A DNA stretch of 64,000 bases from Lunularia cruciata (GCA_948567375.1 OX419761.1:50718501-50782500), one strand, 5' to 3'. Shown: positions 1 to 12,787, counted from the first letter of the stretch. Translations and numbers: made by a program. The notes: generated from the letters alone by a model not told the origin.

Positions 1-240
1 AATGCTATATCCATAGCTTGATCTCCTCCAAGTGTTAGAACAACCTCTTCCATGCCATGAAGGGTGCAAACAAAGTTGGGTTCCATCTACTATAGATCAC
101 ACCAACTATCAAACTCCTAAATGAAGTCATCTAACTCAATGGTACCCATTGTACCAAAGTAGCACTTGGGGCCTTTGGAGTCCACCTACATCTCATCCAT
201 GTCCTACAACAATAACACGGATACCCCATGTGTACTCTTA

Positions 241-330
241 ATTGAATCAGCTCCTATATCAAACTCCAAAGCGGATATCCCAAGTATACTCTCAATTGAA
301 TCAGCTCCTATATCAAACTCCAAATTAGAG
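241..330 (-). repeat. 54-bp tandem duplication inside the gag start of copy A
   Basis: The string attgaatcagctcctatatc begins at 241 and again at 295, a 54-bp period. On the minus strand it stays in frame and gives two copies of an 18-residue unit beginning LEFDIGADSI. Copy B has only one unit, so this is a copy-specific duplication. Confidence 0.8.
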
Positions 331-982
331 TCAATCTCTTCACTCACTATGACTTGAGATATAGGTTGATACCAAGTGCCACTCCATGTAAACCCATTGC
401 ATATCATAGTGATATCTCCTCTAGAATCCTCAAAGAACTCCATTGTGACAATGTAAATCAAATAGCAACCATTACCACCACAAGCATCCCACCAAGGATC
501 ACCACCAAGTGCCACTATTAATTGAACACCACTTACTAAGCTAGCTCTAACTATGGCAATTACACTCAAGGAAAGTGCAACTTGTAACTTGCATCACAAC
601 ATGCACTCCCATGGTCTATAGGTCATCACTTCCTACCTTACTAGAGAGACACATAAGTAGTTTGACTAGTCATCACTCCAACCTCACCACCAAGAGCACA
701 CCAAAGTACCAACGCTCTAAAGTCAAGGCACCTCACACAAATATGGTGCACAAAAAACAAGTTTAAAATAGAGGTGATCCAATCATAAGAAGTCTAGAGA
801 AACACCTTTCTATCTCATAAATCAACAATGGATGGACTCTACCACCTTTTGGCATTTGACATAATAGGAGTATCTACCTACTCCTAAGCTACCATGATCA
901 TTAAGGATGGGATCAAACTTCTTTCCTAGCCAAAGCTACATGTATATATGAATCAATCAACCAATCACTATGACAACAAATG

Positions 983-1050
983 AAGGTGGACCAGTTGGCT
1001 AGAGCACCAATCTAGGAACTAGAGATTTGGGGTTCAAACCCTATTGTATA
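983..1050 (+). other. tRNA-like block (antisense to element copy A)
   Basis: There is a pol III A-box-like TGGACCAGTTGG at 987-998, then AGAGCACC, and a perfect B-box GGTTCAAACCC at 1031-1041. Spacing is as in a tRNA. The acceptor arms do not pair well and no intact cloverleaf can be drawn, so it is not called as a functional tRNA. The same block occurs, also antisense to the element, at 57885-57955. It is either a captured tRNA or SINE head, or an extended tRNA complement at the primer-binding site. Confidence 0.5.
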
Positions 1051-3273
1051 TAATCTAGAAGGGTGGGTAGATTTTACCAAATGATGACCAAAAACTCATC
1101 TAAATTGGCAAGCCTCACACTTACCTTTGTAGCCTCTATAGCCCAAAACCTTATGCCTTTAAAGCTCTAACAACCAAATAAGGCCTTTCTTCTTGCCAAT
1201 CCAAACCTTCTCCAAATCTAGCCAAGCTTCATCAGCTCAACCACTAACTAGGGCAATTTGAGCAACCTCCAACTCGAACAACCTCTACCAACTTGACCTC
1301 CAAATCTAGATAATTATTACTAATCTGACACACCTTGTCTATAGTTGGTTGATTACTAAATCCTTCTCCAACTATCAACTCATTAAAATTTAGCCAAATG
1401 AGACTTTCTTCTTGCCAATTTGAACCCTCTCCAAATCTGGCCAAGCTTCACCAACTCAAGCACTAACTAGGGCAATTCAAGCAACCTCTAGCTTTGGATA
1501 ACCTCTACCAACTTGACCTTCAAATCAAGACAACCTTTTGCCAATCTAATGCACCTTCTTTATTTTTGGTTGATTACCAAATGCTCCGCTAACTATCAAC
1601 TTGGGCCAAATTGAGAGGATGAAGATTTCCAAATCCCTTATTCAAGTGAATGGGTTCCCAAATCCACCTATAATTTTACATTTTGGGCTCAATTTGCACC
1701 AAATCAACCTTGATTCAACTCCTTGGAGTCAAATCAAACATCCACTATCTCAAATTGACTCAATTCTCAAAAATTTGGCCAAGGATTCTACACACAATCA
1801 CTCTCAAGGAAATCTAGGACCCCAATTGAATGTACCAACAATCAGCCAAGCTTGGAGATACCACTAACGCCCTCAATTCTTGCACTCAATTTCCCTTAAT
1901 TCTCACTTCTGATGTAATAAATTCATTCTTCCACTTGAATCACACTCAAATCATATTTATACACAATCCTCTATCAACAATCAAGCCACACCCACTTTGG
2001 CTAAGAGACTCCAAGTGACACTCACCAACCTCTGTCCACCATAGCCAAGAACTCAAAGGCTCAACATCAAAGAAGTGAGCTCTTTGGAGCTACACTTCAA
2101 AAGTAAATCCTCTACTCAACTTAGATCTCTAGCACTAACAGCACCACTAATGGCACATTTGATGGTACAAGTGATGGTAGGTCTCACTATTTGATTAGTA
2201 ACTCTAACATGAAATCCTACCGCCATCAAGTAGTCCATGAGCAACTACCAAAATAATTATGACTACCAATATTACCACTCTAATGTTTGAGCAAACTAGC
2301 TTTGGTTGTACAAATATCATGACAATCTTTATATACCAAATCATTACATGAAGGCCAATTATCATCTCTCATGTGGATTTATAAAAGGACATATAAGATA
2401 AATAAAAAATACATTAATCAAATCCTTTTATCACAAAGCTTGACAAACTATAATGAACTTTATTCACAAGTTACTCTTAAATTTATCTCAAGTTTTACAC
2501 TTAACTTAAATCACAAGCTACTCTTGACCTCACCTAGAAATGTATGCTTAACTTCACCTATATGTTTTTACAAACTACTTTACTAGCAAACATCCTTGAT
2601 TGGATAAGATATCTAACTTTAGTTTCAATTAACCAAAGAGATTGTTAAAAATAAGAATTAATTGATACAAAGAGTAGGTATTGATGAGGATATAAGCCTT
2701 TCTAAAGAGATATGAGTATTTTTACCTTGTATCTTACTCTTGAAAATAAGAACAAAAACCTTATAATACTCATTCTAAGTTGTGATCTTGATTGGTGCTT
2801 ATGAATCTTGGTGATAAAAGATGATGGAAAATAATAAGACTTTGTATTGTATATAAAGTGGTGCTACAATTGAAGGAGGTTGGTTTACTATGTACAAATA
2901 GAAGTATGGTGTCAAATTGCTACCAATGACAAAAAACCATTGCTTGAAGGTAATAAATATGCCACATCAAATAAGATTGGAATCATAGATGAGACAAGGG
3001 GAACTCAAGGATGCTTGGTAAGCCAAAATATATTTTGGCACATAACTTAATCTCCTCTCCTTTTTTTAGGAGGGTTAACATTTGTTTGAAATGAAACAAA
3101 GGATTAATATTTGTTTGAAATATGCTTGACAAGAGATTTCTAACAAGCTTAAGTTTGATCCAAATCCATAAGCAAAAGACCTTGAAACATAAGTTTGACT
3201 ATATTAGTTGGGGTATAATTTTAAAAGACCAAATTAGCAGGTATATCTTTCAAGGGTGAGAACTATATATAGA

Positions 3274-3330
3274 AGAGCTATACTATTATATTAGAGCTAT
3301 ATTGTTATATTAGAGCTATACTGTTAGATT
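3274..3330. repeat. 19-bp tandem repeat, 3 copies
   Basis: The unit agagctata-t-ttatatt starts at 3274, 3293 and 3312 with one or two substitutions between copies. Confidence 0.8.
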
Positions 3331-3775
3331 AGATACATAGATTGGTGACATGTCAGCAAGCTACACCCTTAGATTAGCTACATTGATTGGTGATATGTTG
3401 ATCCTTGTACTATTTGGTTGATCAAATAAGTTTAACCAAAGGGAATATTTGGGGATCTTCTTGTATGAAGCTCAAAATAGCATGGGGGTGAGGTACTATT
3501 AGAAAGATCTTGACAAGACAAGCAAGGGAAGGAGGAAGAAGGCTAATTTTTTTCCTAATAAGGGAAAGATGATTTTTTTTAGGCCTAACTCTTTTGTTTA
3601 GGCTCTAAGTTTGGCTCTAAAACTTTTAGAGAGTTTGTGGAGTCTACCCTAATATTGGAAGTATTCTAGTTTGGTGATACCTCTATTTGATCTACTTATA
3701 CCATAGTGTATAACATCTCTAAAGATATTATCAAGCCAATTTCCACCTCTAGATAATCTACCTAGCTAATGGTAT
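3325..3775 (+). repeat. dispersed repeat, copy 1 (partner at 46894-47350)
   Basis: This block is collinear with 46894-47350. Shared phrases include 'acatagat-ggtgacatgt', 'ggtgatatgt', 'ttgacaagacaa', 'ttggtgatacct' and 'gtataacatc'. It is probably a fragment of a retroelement LTR or untranslated region; no coding capacity is seen. Substitutions are many, so the copies are old. Confidence 0.7.
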
Positions 3776-4029
3776 TGCACCCAAATAAATCTATGGAGAA
3801 TCAAGATACTATGTGAGGGACTCATCATAAAGGGATCTTGGAATATAAGTAATTATGTCTAAATTCATGATCAACTTGCTTGTGAAAGCCAAGCAATCAA
3901 AAGAAAACCGACCATCATGTTTTGAGCTTGAAAAATGGCATAGCTAAGAATCAAGATGTCAGTTATTGGTGGGTGTTGAACAAACTAGTGTGAGTGGGAT
4001 TCATTGGTACAATGCCAAGCTTGTGACTT

Positions 4030-4122
4030 ACCAAATACAAGTTTCCATACATTTATCAAAGGCCTTGTATGTTTTACCAAATACAAGCCTCCATACATCC
4101 CTCAAAGACCTTGTATATTTGG
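4030..4122. repeat. 46-bp tandem duplication
   Basis: The phrase accaaatacaag..tccatac starts at 4030 and 4076 and is followed both times by tcaaag-ccttgtat. Confidence 0.7.
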
Positions 4123-7100
4123 CACATAGATGCTTAAAATATAACCTAAGATTTGTTTCTTTGTATCTTATACACTTGGAAAAACATATGAAGGAATTAT
4201 AGTGATGGAAAATGGGTACCAACCATAAGTGTTACATGATAACTATATAGAACCAAATAAACACAAAAAATATTCTCTATAAAAAATTATATTGCATATA
4301 CTTACAAATAAGTAGTAACTTCTAAGAAAGATAATTTCACACTTCTTGATTTATTCATATGAGGAAGAAGTTGGAAAGGCAAAAAATTTGTTCTATTAAG
4401 ATAACTAGATTGTAGGCTTGAAAATTTTTGGTTTTCTAAGAAAATAGTTCTTATAAAGATAATTATATCAAATTTTGGAGATTAAAAGTTTAGATTTATT
4501 TGGAGAATGGTGTATTGCGTGATGTTGCAATTCCTTTTCTAGTCATACTACCCTTGACAAACTAGAAGAGAAGATATGGAGAAATTTCATTGAGCTAGTT
4601 AGTGAAGAGATCTACTCAAGAAGGTATTTGAGATTTGATAAAACTTCCAAGTTTTTTAAGAGGTCATGTTCAAAGAAAGTAGGTGTAGATAGATTTGCAA
4701 GTTGAAGCAAAGAATCCAATTTGCCTTATTTGCATCAATTTTTTATTTATTTTAAACTTTTCTTCCTTCAAGCTAAAAGCATACTAAATAATGCCAAAAC
4801 TTAATATTTCATTGCAAAATTGTACAATTAAAAGAGTTAACATTGAAAAGAGAGTGTTTGTAAGTTACATATTCAATCAAATCACAATATTGTAATGAAT
4901 GATACCATCCTTATTTGTAATGCTTAAGAAGCAAGAAAGGTTTAACTCATAAAATTTTGTCATTATATAAACTCCAAGAGGATTATATCTATCATCTATA
5001 GCATAATGACAATCTTGAAAGAAGCAATACTTATCATGCAAATGTACTATGTAAAACACTCAAGGGAGTATTAAGTTTGCTAGCCTATTAGACACATTAC
5101 TTTTGAAAAGAAAATTGTGATATATCATTATAATCAAATGAATTCTTTATAAGTTTCTTTATTTTGTTCTATAGTCAGTTAAGTATAGTGCTTACTAAAA
5201 AGCAACCAATATTACCTTATTTAACTTTAGAAATTAAATAGTATTACAAATTTTTATAATTCATTATGATGAAATATTATTTGATGAAAATTGCATATTT
5301 TGGTTCAAAGTAGAGCTAGAAAGCTCTATTTATTAAAAATTAACATAGAATAAGATCCACCCACCAAACTATGAGGAAATGCAAGGCATAAGATGCAAAG
5401 AAGACTAGTACCTTAAACAAGTATAAGTTAAAGGAAAAAGGTGACCACATAGAACACATGAAGGATGGGAAGACACCATCAAGTCGTACAAGAGAGAGAG
5501 AAAATAGGTAAAATGAGGCTAGGTCCCATTAATATTGATATGAGAAATCTGCCTCACCGCACTTAAAATATCCAATGCAAGTGGTAAGGTCAACTAACTA
5601 ATTGAGCATAAGAAGAAACATTGTTTTCCTATGGATTGCATCATCCAATTCCTTTTATAGATACAATGGACACATGCTGTCTAAAGTATACTACAAACTA
5701 TGATTTTTATTATAGATAAGCTTTCCAAACTTTATAAAGTATGATTATAAAACTTTCCTTTCTTTTATATACAAAGAAAGATATTGTTAGAAGAGAAGAT
5801 TGTGTAAAGGAAGGCTAAAATTAATTGAAGTTTACAACCTTTGGAGTTGTATGCTACCCTTTAATTTGCTATAATTCTTATTCAAATTTTAAATCTTTCT
5901 TGTACTTAACCAAGGACTTTAGCTATTTACTACAATCTCACATCCTAGCTATTATCTAGATTGATTAAAACCTTTAGCACTATATGTTGCTTTGTAATAA
6001 CACTAAATTACAATAAAAATGAGTTTGTACAAATGAGTACTGAGTTTCTTTTGTTAGTAATTGCATTTGTGTTCTTCATATTAAGATTTAGTTTAGCTTA
6101 GTTTTGTAATATAATAAAGAAGTAGTAAGATTACTTGTGTGCAGGGAGAATGCCTTTTGTACTTAATATATCATTTTTAGGTGTTAAAAGGTAATTTATT
6201 AAGCCAAATTTCTAGTAATTACAACATAGTAAGCACTAAGATTTCATCACTCAAACTATAGAAATAAATGAAATCAATTTGTGAAGATGATAACAAAATC
6301 ACCAAAAGAATTAATTGCTTTAAATCTAGAAAGTATAGATCAAGAAAGGAAGTATATAAAATCATTATGGAAATGACTAGACCTAAATGATAGCAAATAA
6401 CAAAAAATTACAAGATCTAGCAATGGATGTATTGGAAAATTCAATCAAAACAAAAATTTATAATTATCAATATATACCTTTGACTAATAATTATTATACA
6501 AGCTTGAATTATAAAATGTGCTAAACTTGAGATGAAGTACTAGTCAAAATTCATGTGCTAAGTTAAAGAACATGCAAACCATAATACATAAGGAGATGTT
6601 TGATAGAACAAGATTTAACATTTGTTTAATGTTAAGTGTGAAAGAGTTTTCCACTCAAAATGAAAGCATGTAATTGAAATTAATGCTTTAGCTTGAATAA
6701 ATGGCAATGAAGAACAACATGCTACTGCCTTAGAAATACCATAAATATCATTAAAAATTCAAAAAAATTACTTGTTTTTGTTTAGTTTAATCAAGTATTA
6801 CTAATACTATCTAAAAATTTTATCTTAAAAAAAAATTTAGCTTGTTTTAATTTTCTAAATAAAGTAGGAGTAATTCTTCTCATTATATGGTTCAATCTTG
6901 TAAAATAAAATCAGATAAAAAATCATTTCTTGAGTACAAAAAAATAAATATATCAAAATATTCACCTTAGTGTTAGATTGCAAATAAGATAAAATTAAAA
7001 GTGAGCTTCTTATGCACCGTGTATAAGTATAACTTGAACCTAAAGGTAAAATAGTTGAAGTTAACCTAAATTAAATAGATAAAAATATTCATATTTTTAA

Positions 7101-8353
7101 CATATATTTATTATAGATTAAATTATTTATCAATTCATGTAATCTATTATTTATTTATTTTTGAATCAATGAAGGTGGACATACAAAATTTGACCTAAAT
7201 TATGTTATATTAATTTATGAGACATAATAAGTAAATTTTGCACATGCTTATATAATTGATTTAGTAGGATACTATTGCTATGTTTACATTTTATTTAAGA
7301 TATAATATTATAACTAGAAAGTATGTTAATATGACCATGATATTAAATTTATTGGTTTAAATGAATAAGAATAATACATGGAGTAGTGTATAGTAAGAGG
7401 GAATAAATAAATATATTAGATGGGTTCTATATATGTGATGCTAATGACATTACATACATAATTTTTGATATTTCTAAAATTTATTGGTGAAAACTAACCT
7501 TGAATTATGAGTCATTCACTTATCCTCTGAACTTTATACTTTTTATGATTATTACCTGATATATTATATATCTATCTAATTTCTAATAATTTTGCTTACA
7601 AATAAATTTAACTATTTAATATCAGGATTATATGCATATCAATTAAAAAATTTAATTATGAAAAAAAGAGATATTTTTAAAACATTATTAAAGAGTTAAA
7701 ATTCATAAATTTATTGAGTATTTCATTTACACATGTAGGAATATATAATTAATAACATTTAAAATTCTGATACTCAATCATTTTATACATCTTTCCTAAA
7801 TTAGCTTAAAAAGTAGATTAAATGCTCGTGTTGGTTAGAAGTTCAATGTCTTCGGGATACTAAACATCAATGTTTTGCATACAAAATGAATATTCATGCT
7901 TGTTAGGATATGGTTTCCGCTGATGCATTTTAGTCACTTAGTCTATGTTTACCTTCTTATAATCATCAGAACATTATATAAAACAAAGAAACAGCTCACA
8001 TCTTAAAAGAGTCGTTATAGGGTTTATTATTAATAACATTATCATGGTTGATATTTATTAACTAATGGATAATGAAACAGATTTAAATTTCCTATTTAAG
8101 TTTCATAGTCGAGTCCCCTATAAGTGTTTCTCTACTTCCTATTCATCTTGCTTTTCAAACTCAAGTCAAAGACACCCGTTCATACACTTACCTTAGACTC
8201 AACTCAAAACCATGTTTCCTTTTATCACAAAAGAATCTACCTACCTATTGAGAAGTTTTGGATCTCATCGAATTTTAACAATTTGAAGTGTTGAATCACA
8301 TCCATTTTGACGATTTGGAGCAGTAATTGTATATGAACTTCATTTCTCAATAG

Positions 8354-8381
8354 CCCCATCAAGCCGTACGGCTTGATGGGG
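8354..8381. repeat. perfect 28-bp palindrome
   Basis: The left half CCCCATCAAGCCGT is followed directly by its exact reverse complement ACGGCTTGATGGGG, with no spacer. Its right half runs straight into the short dispersed motif at 8369-8420. Confidence 0.9.
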
Positions 8382-8420
8382 TCTTCCCATCCTTCGTATT
8401 TCTTACGCGGTCGCCTTTAC
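8369..8420 (+). repeat. short dispersed motif, copy 1
   Basis: GCTTGATGGGG, then TTCCCATCCTTCGT, then TACGCGGTCGCC. Four other copies were recognised, at 16451, 21562, 25445 and 39051. It sits at the exact transition from AT-rich repeats to the gene island. Confidence 0.8.
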
Positions 8421-9169
8421 TAAAAATAGTTAAGACAAGAGGACACTTCTTGTTTAGGCAATTCTCTGTGTGTTAGGGCCCAAGACAGTAGTAGCGTCTA
8501 GGTTAGAAAGGGTTTAGCCTGAGCCTCTAGATCTCTACGAGAGCGTTCGGGCGTAAGGGGTCGATACCCCGACGGTTTCGGTGGTGTAAGTGCGTTTGTG
8601 TGCATGGCAATCCACGAAAGATTCTGATCGCTGCTGCTGCCTGTTGTCTTGATGTGCTCGCTGCTCTCGCGTTCCTGATGATGACCTATTTGACGGTCGG
8701 GGCTCGTCTCCCATTTGTTCGTTTTGTGGCGGCTGAACTGTCTGGTGCGCGACCGTAGTTTTCTTTCGATAGTGAAATTTAGGGGGCGGGGTTTGCTGTT
8801 GCTTAGGGCACGAGCAGGAGAGCGTGCGATTTTCAATTGTGGAAGTTGTTGTTGCGGAGCTGCTGGCAGGCGGGGTGAACAGGTGGTGTGGAGAATGCGG
8901 CTCGGCAGGTGTTGTATAGGGATTAGGATGGTTGAAGTTGGCGTGACAGGTTTACTCAGAGTTTCGAGAATGCTGGTGAAGAATGTTGTAGATTTTGGAA
9001 GGGAGAAATAGAGTGCCATTGGCAAGGTGGGACGGGATTACTCTGAGGTTCTTGAATCTAGGTCTTCGAAGAGCAGATAAGAGTGCCGGGAACACTCGCA
9101 AGGGTTTGTTGTAGTAAATGTGAAGGAAGAAGCAGAAATTAGAGCGTGAAGGGAAAAGAGAGAGGAGAT
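8421..9169 (+). promoter_or_regulatory. probable promoter and 5' UTR region of the TFIIS gene
   Basis: This is a GC-richer stretch directly upstream of the TFIIS start codon, with no better gene candidate. No clear TATA box was found. The long minus-strand open frame across 8498-9025 has low-complexity content and no recognised domain, so it is treated as incidental. Confidence 0.4.
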
Positions 9170-12100
9170 ATGGCATCGGGAATTAAAGAGAGGGTTCAGC
9201 TTGTTGAGCTTTGTGAGAAAGCCGTTAAAGCGTCGGGCAGGCTAGAGGTTGAAGAGAATAACGAAGCAGAGGAGACACGGTGCGTGGACGCATTGAAAGC
9301 AATGAGTTCCATACCAGTTACTACTGCTCTGCTTATGGACACTCAGGTATTACTCCAGCCTCCTCGATGTGGAAACGTTGAGTTCTACTATCATGTATCA
9401 ATCCACGAAAAGAGAAAAGAAAAGATGATGAAGCTATCCCCGTACGGATACCCCCTGGTATAAACTAAAGAGAAGAATATGTAGTGTTCCTGTTTACACT
9501 TGAATGATGCTGCGCCTTGAGCCTCTTGTCAATTCATTAAATGAGGTAAAACCTGAAGAAAGAAAGAAGTAAAAGCCTTGGAACCTGTTATACGAAAATG
9601 AAGGTACCAAATTCCACTTGATGCAGGTGCTCGTATCCTTGACATAGAGATTCGCAGCTATGTTTGGAGTTCTGATGGTTCCTACGCTAGAATTATCCCT
9701 CCCCTAATTATTATGGTGCCGTCATTTCCACCATCGTTTGAATGAGAATCACTTACGAATTACTTCTCACCTCTGTTCTTTGGTCTTCTGGATGGCTGCC
9801 TGAGCCCGGTAGTCAGGTCGAAGCAGCCATCCGTCCATCTTGTCTTCTCATGTTAAATCTTCTGCTCCAGTTGGGATCAGTATGTGGGGAATCTTAGCTT
9901 ACACTCTAGGATATTCATTTCTGGGTCTATTTTGAGTTTCCCCGTGATGCTATTTAATTTGCACAAGGATAGATTCAATAGGCAGCGGAGTGCCTCTTTT
10001 TCTTGGTTGCTGCCATATGTTACACTACTGCATGTGATAGAAACCCACCCAAAACTCTACAATCAGTAACGTGGGGATATTACAATGGGCCCAGTATAAT
10101 TCTTATGTATTAAAAGGTCTAGTATATTAGAAATGGCTTTCCAACTCTCTTTTCTGAAATGCAAACGTCCCGATCTGGTTCTCGTTGTTTGCGGTTACAT
10201 ACCGCTCGTAGTTGTTGCTTGTCCAGGCTATCGCAGAGAGAACGGCTATTCCTGGAATGCACTCCCACTCTATAAACCATATCGGCTGCTGTATGCACTC
10301 AGAATATGACTTCATCGAACGCAGTTTGCCTCTCTGTACTTTTGTGGAATCTTATTCTCTGAATGGGTGGTCGTGGAGGTCCGTCAGCACAGTATACCTT
10401 TGTTATTTTGCATGTCTTATTCCGCATATGTCTGCCAGTGTTCTCTGTCGGTGGCTCAATCGAGAAAAGGAAAGATATCCCGGTGGACCCGCCGCTCATT
10501 GCATCTATATACAGCCTCATATTTACAGTAGCTACGGCATCCTCAACGGTAGGGGGCTACGAGTTTAAGTAGCTGGGATACTGTTACGTGTCTCAACTCG
10601 AGGACTTTTGTTTTTGGAAGAGAAACTTCAAACATCTCCATGTTTGAGGGTGGAAATTCATATGCAGACGGAGCTCTGTCACATGATTTTTAACGCTATT
10701 AGGAGTGTGCTATATATCAATCTATTGAGAAATTGAACCTTTATTTTTGTATGACCTTGTGAAATGCCCTGCATGACAGAACTTGTAACCTATTTACAGG
10801 GGATTTCGACCTTTTTGTCGCAACCCGTGCAATTTTCTACATCCGCCAAATTTGACTTTTGGGTTCACAATGGTAAAGTTAAATGTCGTAAAGAACCAAC
10901 ATGAAGCTAATCTGCTTTGTCTGCCCATTGAATTAATTTCCTGTTTCTCCTTTGTTATGAGCTCATTTTGTGAGTCTTTCATGTGCTTGGAATCAAGAAT
11001 ATAAGATTTTGTATGCCAAGATGTAGAACGTTGTGCCTTCACGGCTTGTAGTCTGGTTTCTCTGCCGTTAGCTTGTCTCAATTGTTCAATGCCCTCCGTC
11101 AGATTTTTGCTTTGCATCTCGTTTCGACAACAATTTTCAACGATTGCCTTTTGGAATCTTTTGAGCCAGATTATGATGAAGTGAACCGAAAGAAATTGTA
11201 CACTTGGGTGGAGATTGTAATTGGGATTATACTTCGTAATCTTCTTGCTCAAGCCACGTCAGGAAGTTGGATGCTGCAGTGTTTTCTTATAGAGAAGCAA
11301 CCACAGCATGTTATGGAGATTGTTCTCTTGAAGGTGCCCGCCAGCCACTGACGCCGGGAGTCTATTTTCAGGTTGGTAAGAGGCTCCGAAGGCTTACTAA
11401 GCACAAGAGCCCAAAGGTGTCAGCTGTTGCCCAGGAGATCATAGACGCCTGGAAAAAGATTGTTGCAGCAGAAGCATCAGCAAAGAATGGGACTCCCACT
11501 TCGTCAAGCAAGTCCAGTGTAACAACCAAAGATTCGATGAAGTCACCATCTCTGAGGACTAGAGAGTCTCCTACTTCCAGTATTAGGTCGGAGAAAGTGA
11601 CAACAACAACAACGACGACGACGACAAAAGTGAAGGAAGAGGCGATTGTCAAAATGGAAACCAAACCTGTAGTATCTCTTACTAGGACTGCACCTGCATC
11701 AAATGGATCGACAGTAAATCTTGCAAAGCTACCCAAGTCTGGGGATTCAACAAGAGACAGGATCAGGGAGCTTTTAGCAGAGGCGTTCTCCAAGGTTCTT
11801 AGTGAGGCCCAGGATGAAGATTTGCAGAAGGCGAAGGACCAAAATATTCTCCACGTGGCAGTCACGGTGGAGTGTGCCATGTTCAAGAAGTTGGGACTTT
11901 CCAAGGATGCAAACAAGACCAAATATAGATCAATTATGTTCAATCTGAAAGACGGAAACAATCCTGATTTACGAAGGCGGGTACTCTTGGGTGAGATAGA
12001 ACCTGAAGAATTGATGACCATGAGTGTCGATGACATGGCAAGTGACCAGAGAAAGGCTGAGAACAACAAGATTAAGCAGAAAGCTTTGTTTGAATGTGAA

Positions 12101-12259
12101 AGGGGGCTCAAGGCCGCCGCCTCAACAGATCAGTTCAAGTGTGGCAAGTGTAAAAAGAGACAGTGTACCTACTTCCAGATGCAAACCCGGAGTGCCGATG
12201 AACCTATGACCACTTTTGTGACATGTGTGAACTGCAACAATCATTGGAAGTTTTGCTAG
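9170..12259 (+). CDS. TFIIS: transcription elongation factor TFIIS (two exons: 9170-9346, 11372-12259)
   Basis: TFIIS rescues backtracked RNA polymerase II in the nucleus by stimulating cleavage of the nascent RNA. The model joins 9170-9346 to 11372-12259 at CAG|gta and ttttcag|GTT, phase 0, giving 354 aa, close to other plant TFIIS. Exon 1 ends LLMDTQ and exon 2 resumes VGKRLRRLTKH, which is the expected continuous LW (TFIIS-N) domain, about residues 7-83. The central domain spans about 188-303 (from RDRIRELL). The C-terminal zinc ribbon is CGKC...CVNC (about 316-354), with the acidic catalytic loop RSADEPMTTF intact. The linker carries a run of ten threonines at about 135-145, encoded by an ACA/ACG microsatellite. 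The start ATG is the first in frame; an upstream in-frame GTG at 9146 is not needed. The 2,025-bp intron contains no extra conserved exon that I can see. It looks intact. Confidence 0.95.
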
Positions 12260-12755
12260 GTCTGTATTTAGTCTACCGATGGCCTCTCATCTCGATAGAT
12301 CCCCTTTGAAGGGTACACACACGATGACAAGTTCAACTCAGTCTAGTTCCATCCAAGAAGGTATTCAGGTTGTCTTGTGAGAATCCGTCACTTCATCATG
12401 ATATTATACGATTCACCTTGACACTAGAGGATAAGCACAAGATGCCCCCCGCCGAAAGGTACATCAACTTTGGCACTTGAGACAAATGGTGAGTGTCGAC
12501 CCTTGTAAAGTTTGATTTCCTCAAGTTCTCTTATCTTTGAGTAGAGGTACTAGGTCGTCGATCGTTGACGCAACTTCAGCAGGTAAGGGCTAGATTTGCC
12601 CAGGTTATGGTTTCAACCTTGTAATTCTCACATATTATAAATTACGTCTATCGGATATGGTGGAACCTACGTACGATGATAAAATCATTACATATTTCAT
12701 ACCGTCACTCCCAGATGTTGCTTGTCCATATGTGATCTTTGATGGTATATGATCT

Positions 12756-12787
12756 CATGATCATAGATGATATGATCTATGATCATG
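12756..12787. repeat. perfect inverted repeat, 13-bp arms, 6-nt loop
   Basis: CATGATCATAGAT (12756-12768), loop gatatg, then ATCTATGATCATG (12775-12787). It lies about 500 bp after the TFIIS stop. Confidence 0.85.

Larger units (their letters stand above)
1..2312 (-). mobile_element. 5' part of a Ty3/gypsy-type element (methyltransferase family, copy A), truncated by window edge
   Basis: Read on the minus strand, this stretch aligns by eye over its whole length with the plus-strand segment 56692-58950. Shared landmarks, in order, are an outer end starting TGTA/TGTT, a block about a cell-like phrase 'gatgttgagcctttgagtt', an antisense tRNA-like block, a leader and the beginning of gag ('GTIELDDFI' in copy B, the same codons here near 140-110). 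The likely outer boundary is about 2312, where similarity to copy B stops. Gag would continue leftwards beyond base 1, so the protease and methyltransferase of this copy are not visible. The gag start is broken by stops. The boundary and LTR length are inferred from two copies only. Confidence 0.7.
2313..8350. other. AT-rich gene-free region of decayed repeats
   Basis: No open frame here has recognisable protein character; reading frames are short and full of stops on both strands. Composition is strongly AT-rich, with many poly-A/T runs, particularly 5200-8100. Only simple repeats and one dispersed repeat (listed separately) were identified. Confidence 0.7.

Noticed and set aside
983-1050. 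Functional tRNA gene
   Set aside because: A and B boxes are present but the acceptor stem does not pair and no full cloverleaf can be drawn.
8498-9025. 175-codon open frame on the minus strand
   Set aside because: No recognised domain, Ser/Pro/Arg-rich composition, and it lies across the likely TFIIS promoter and 5' UTR; probably incidental to the higher GC there.
11368-12111. 247-codon minus-strand open frame
   Set aside because: It lies antisense to the TFIIS exon 2, whose domains are unmistakable; a shadow of codon bias.
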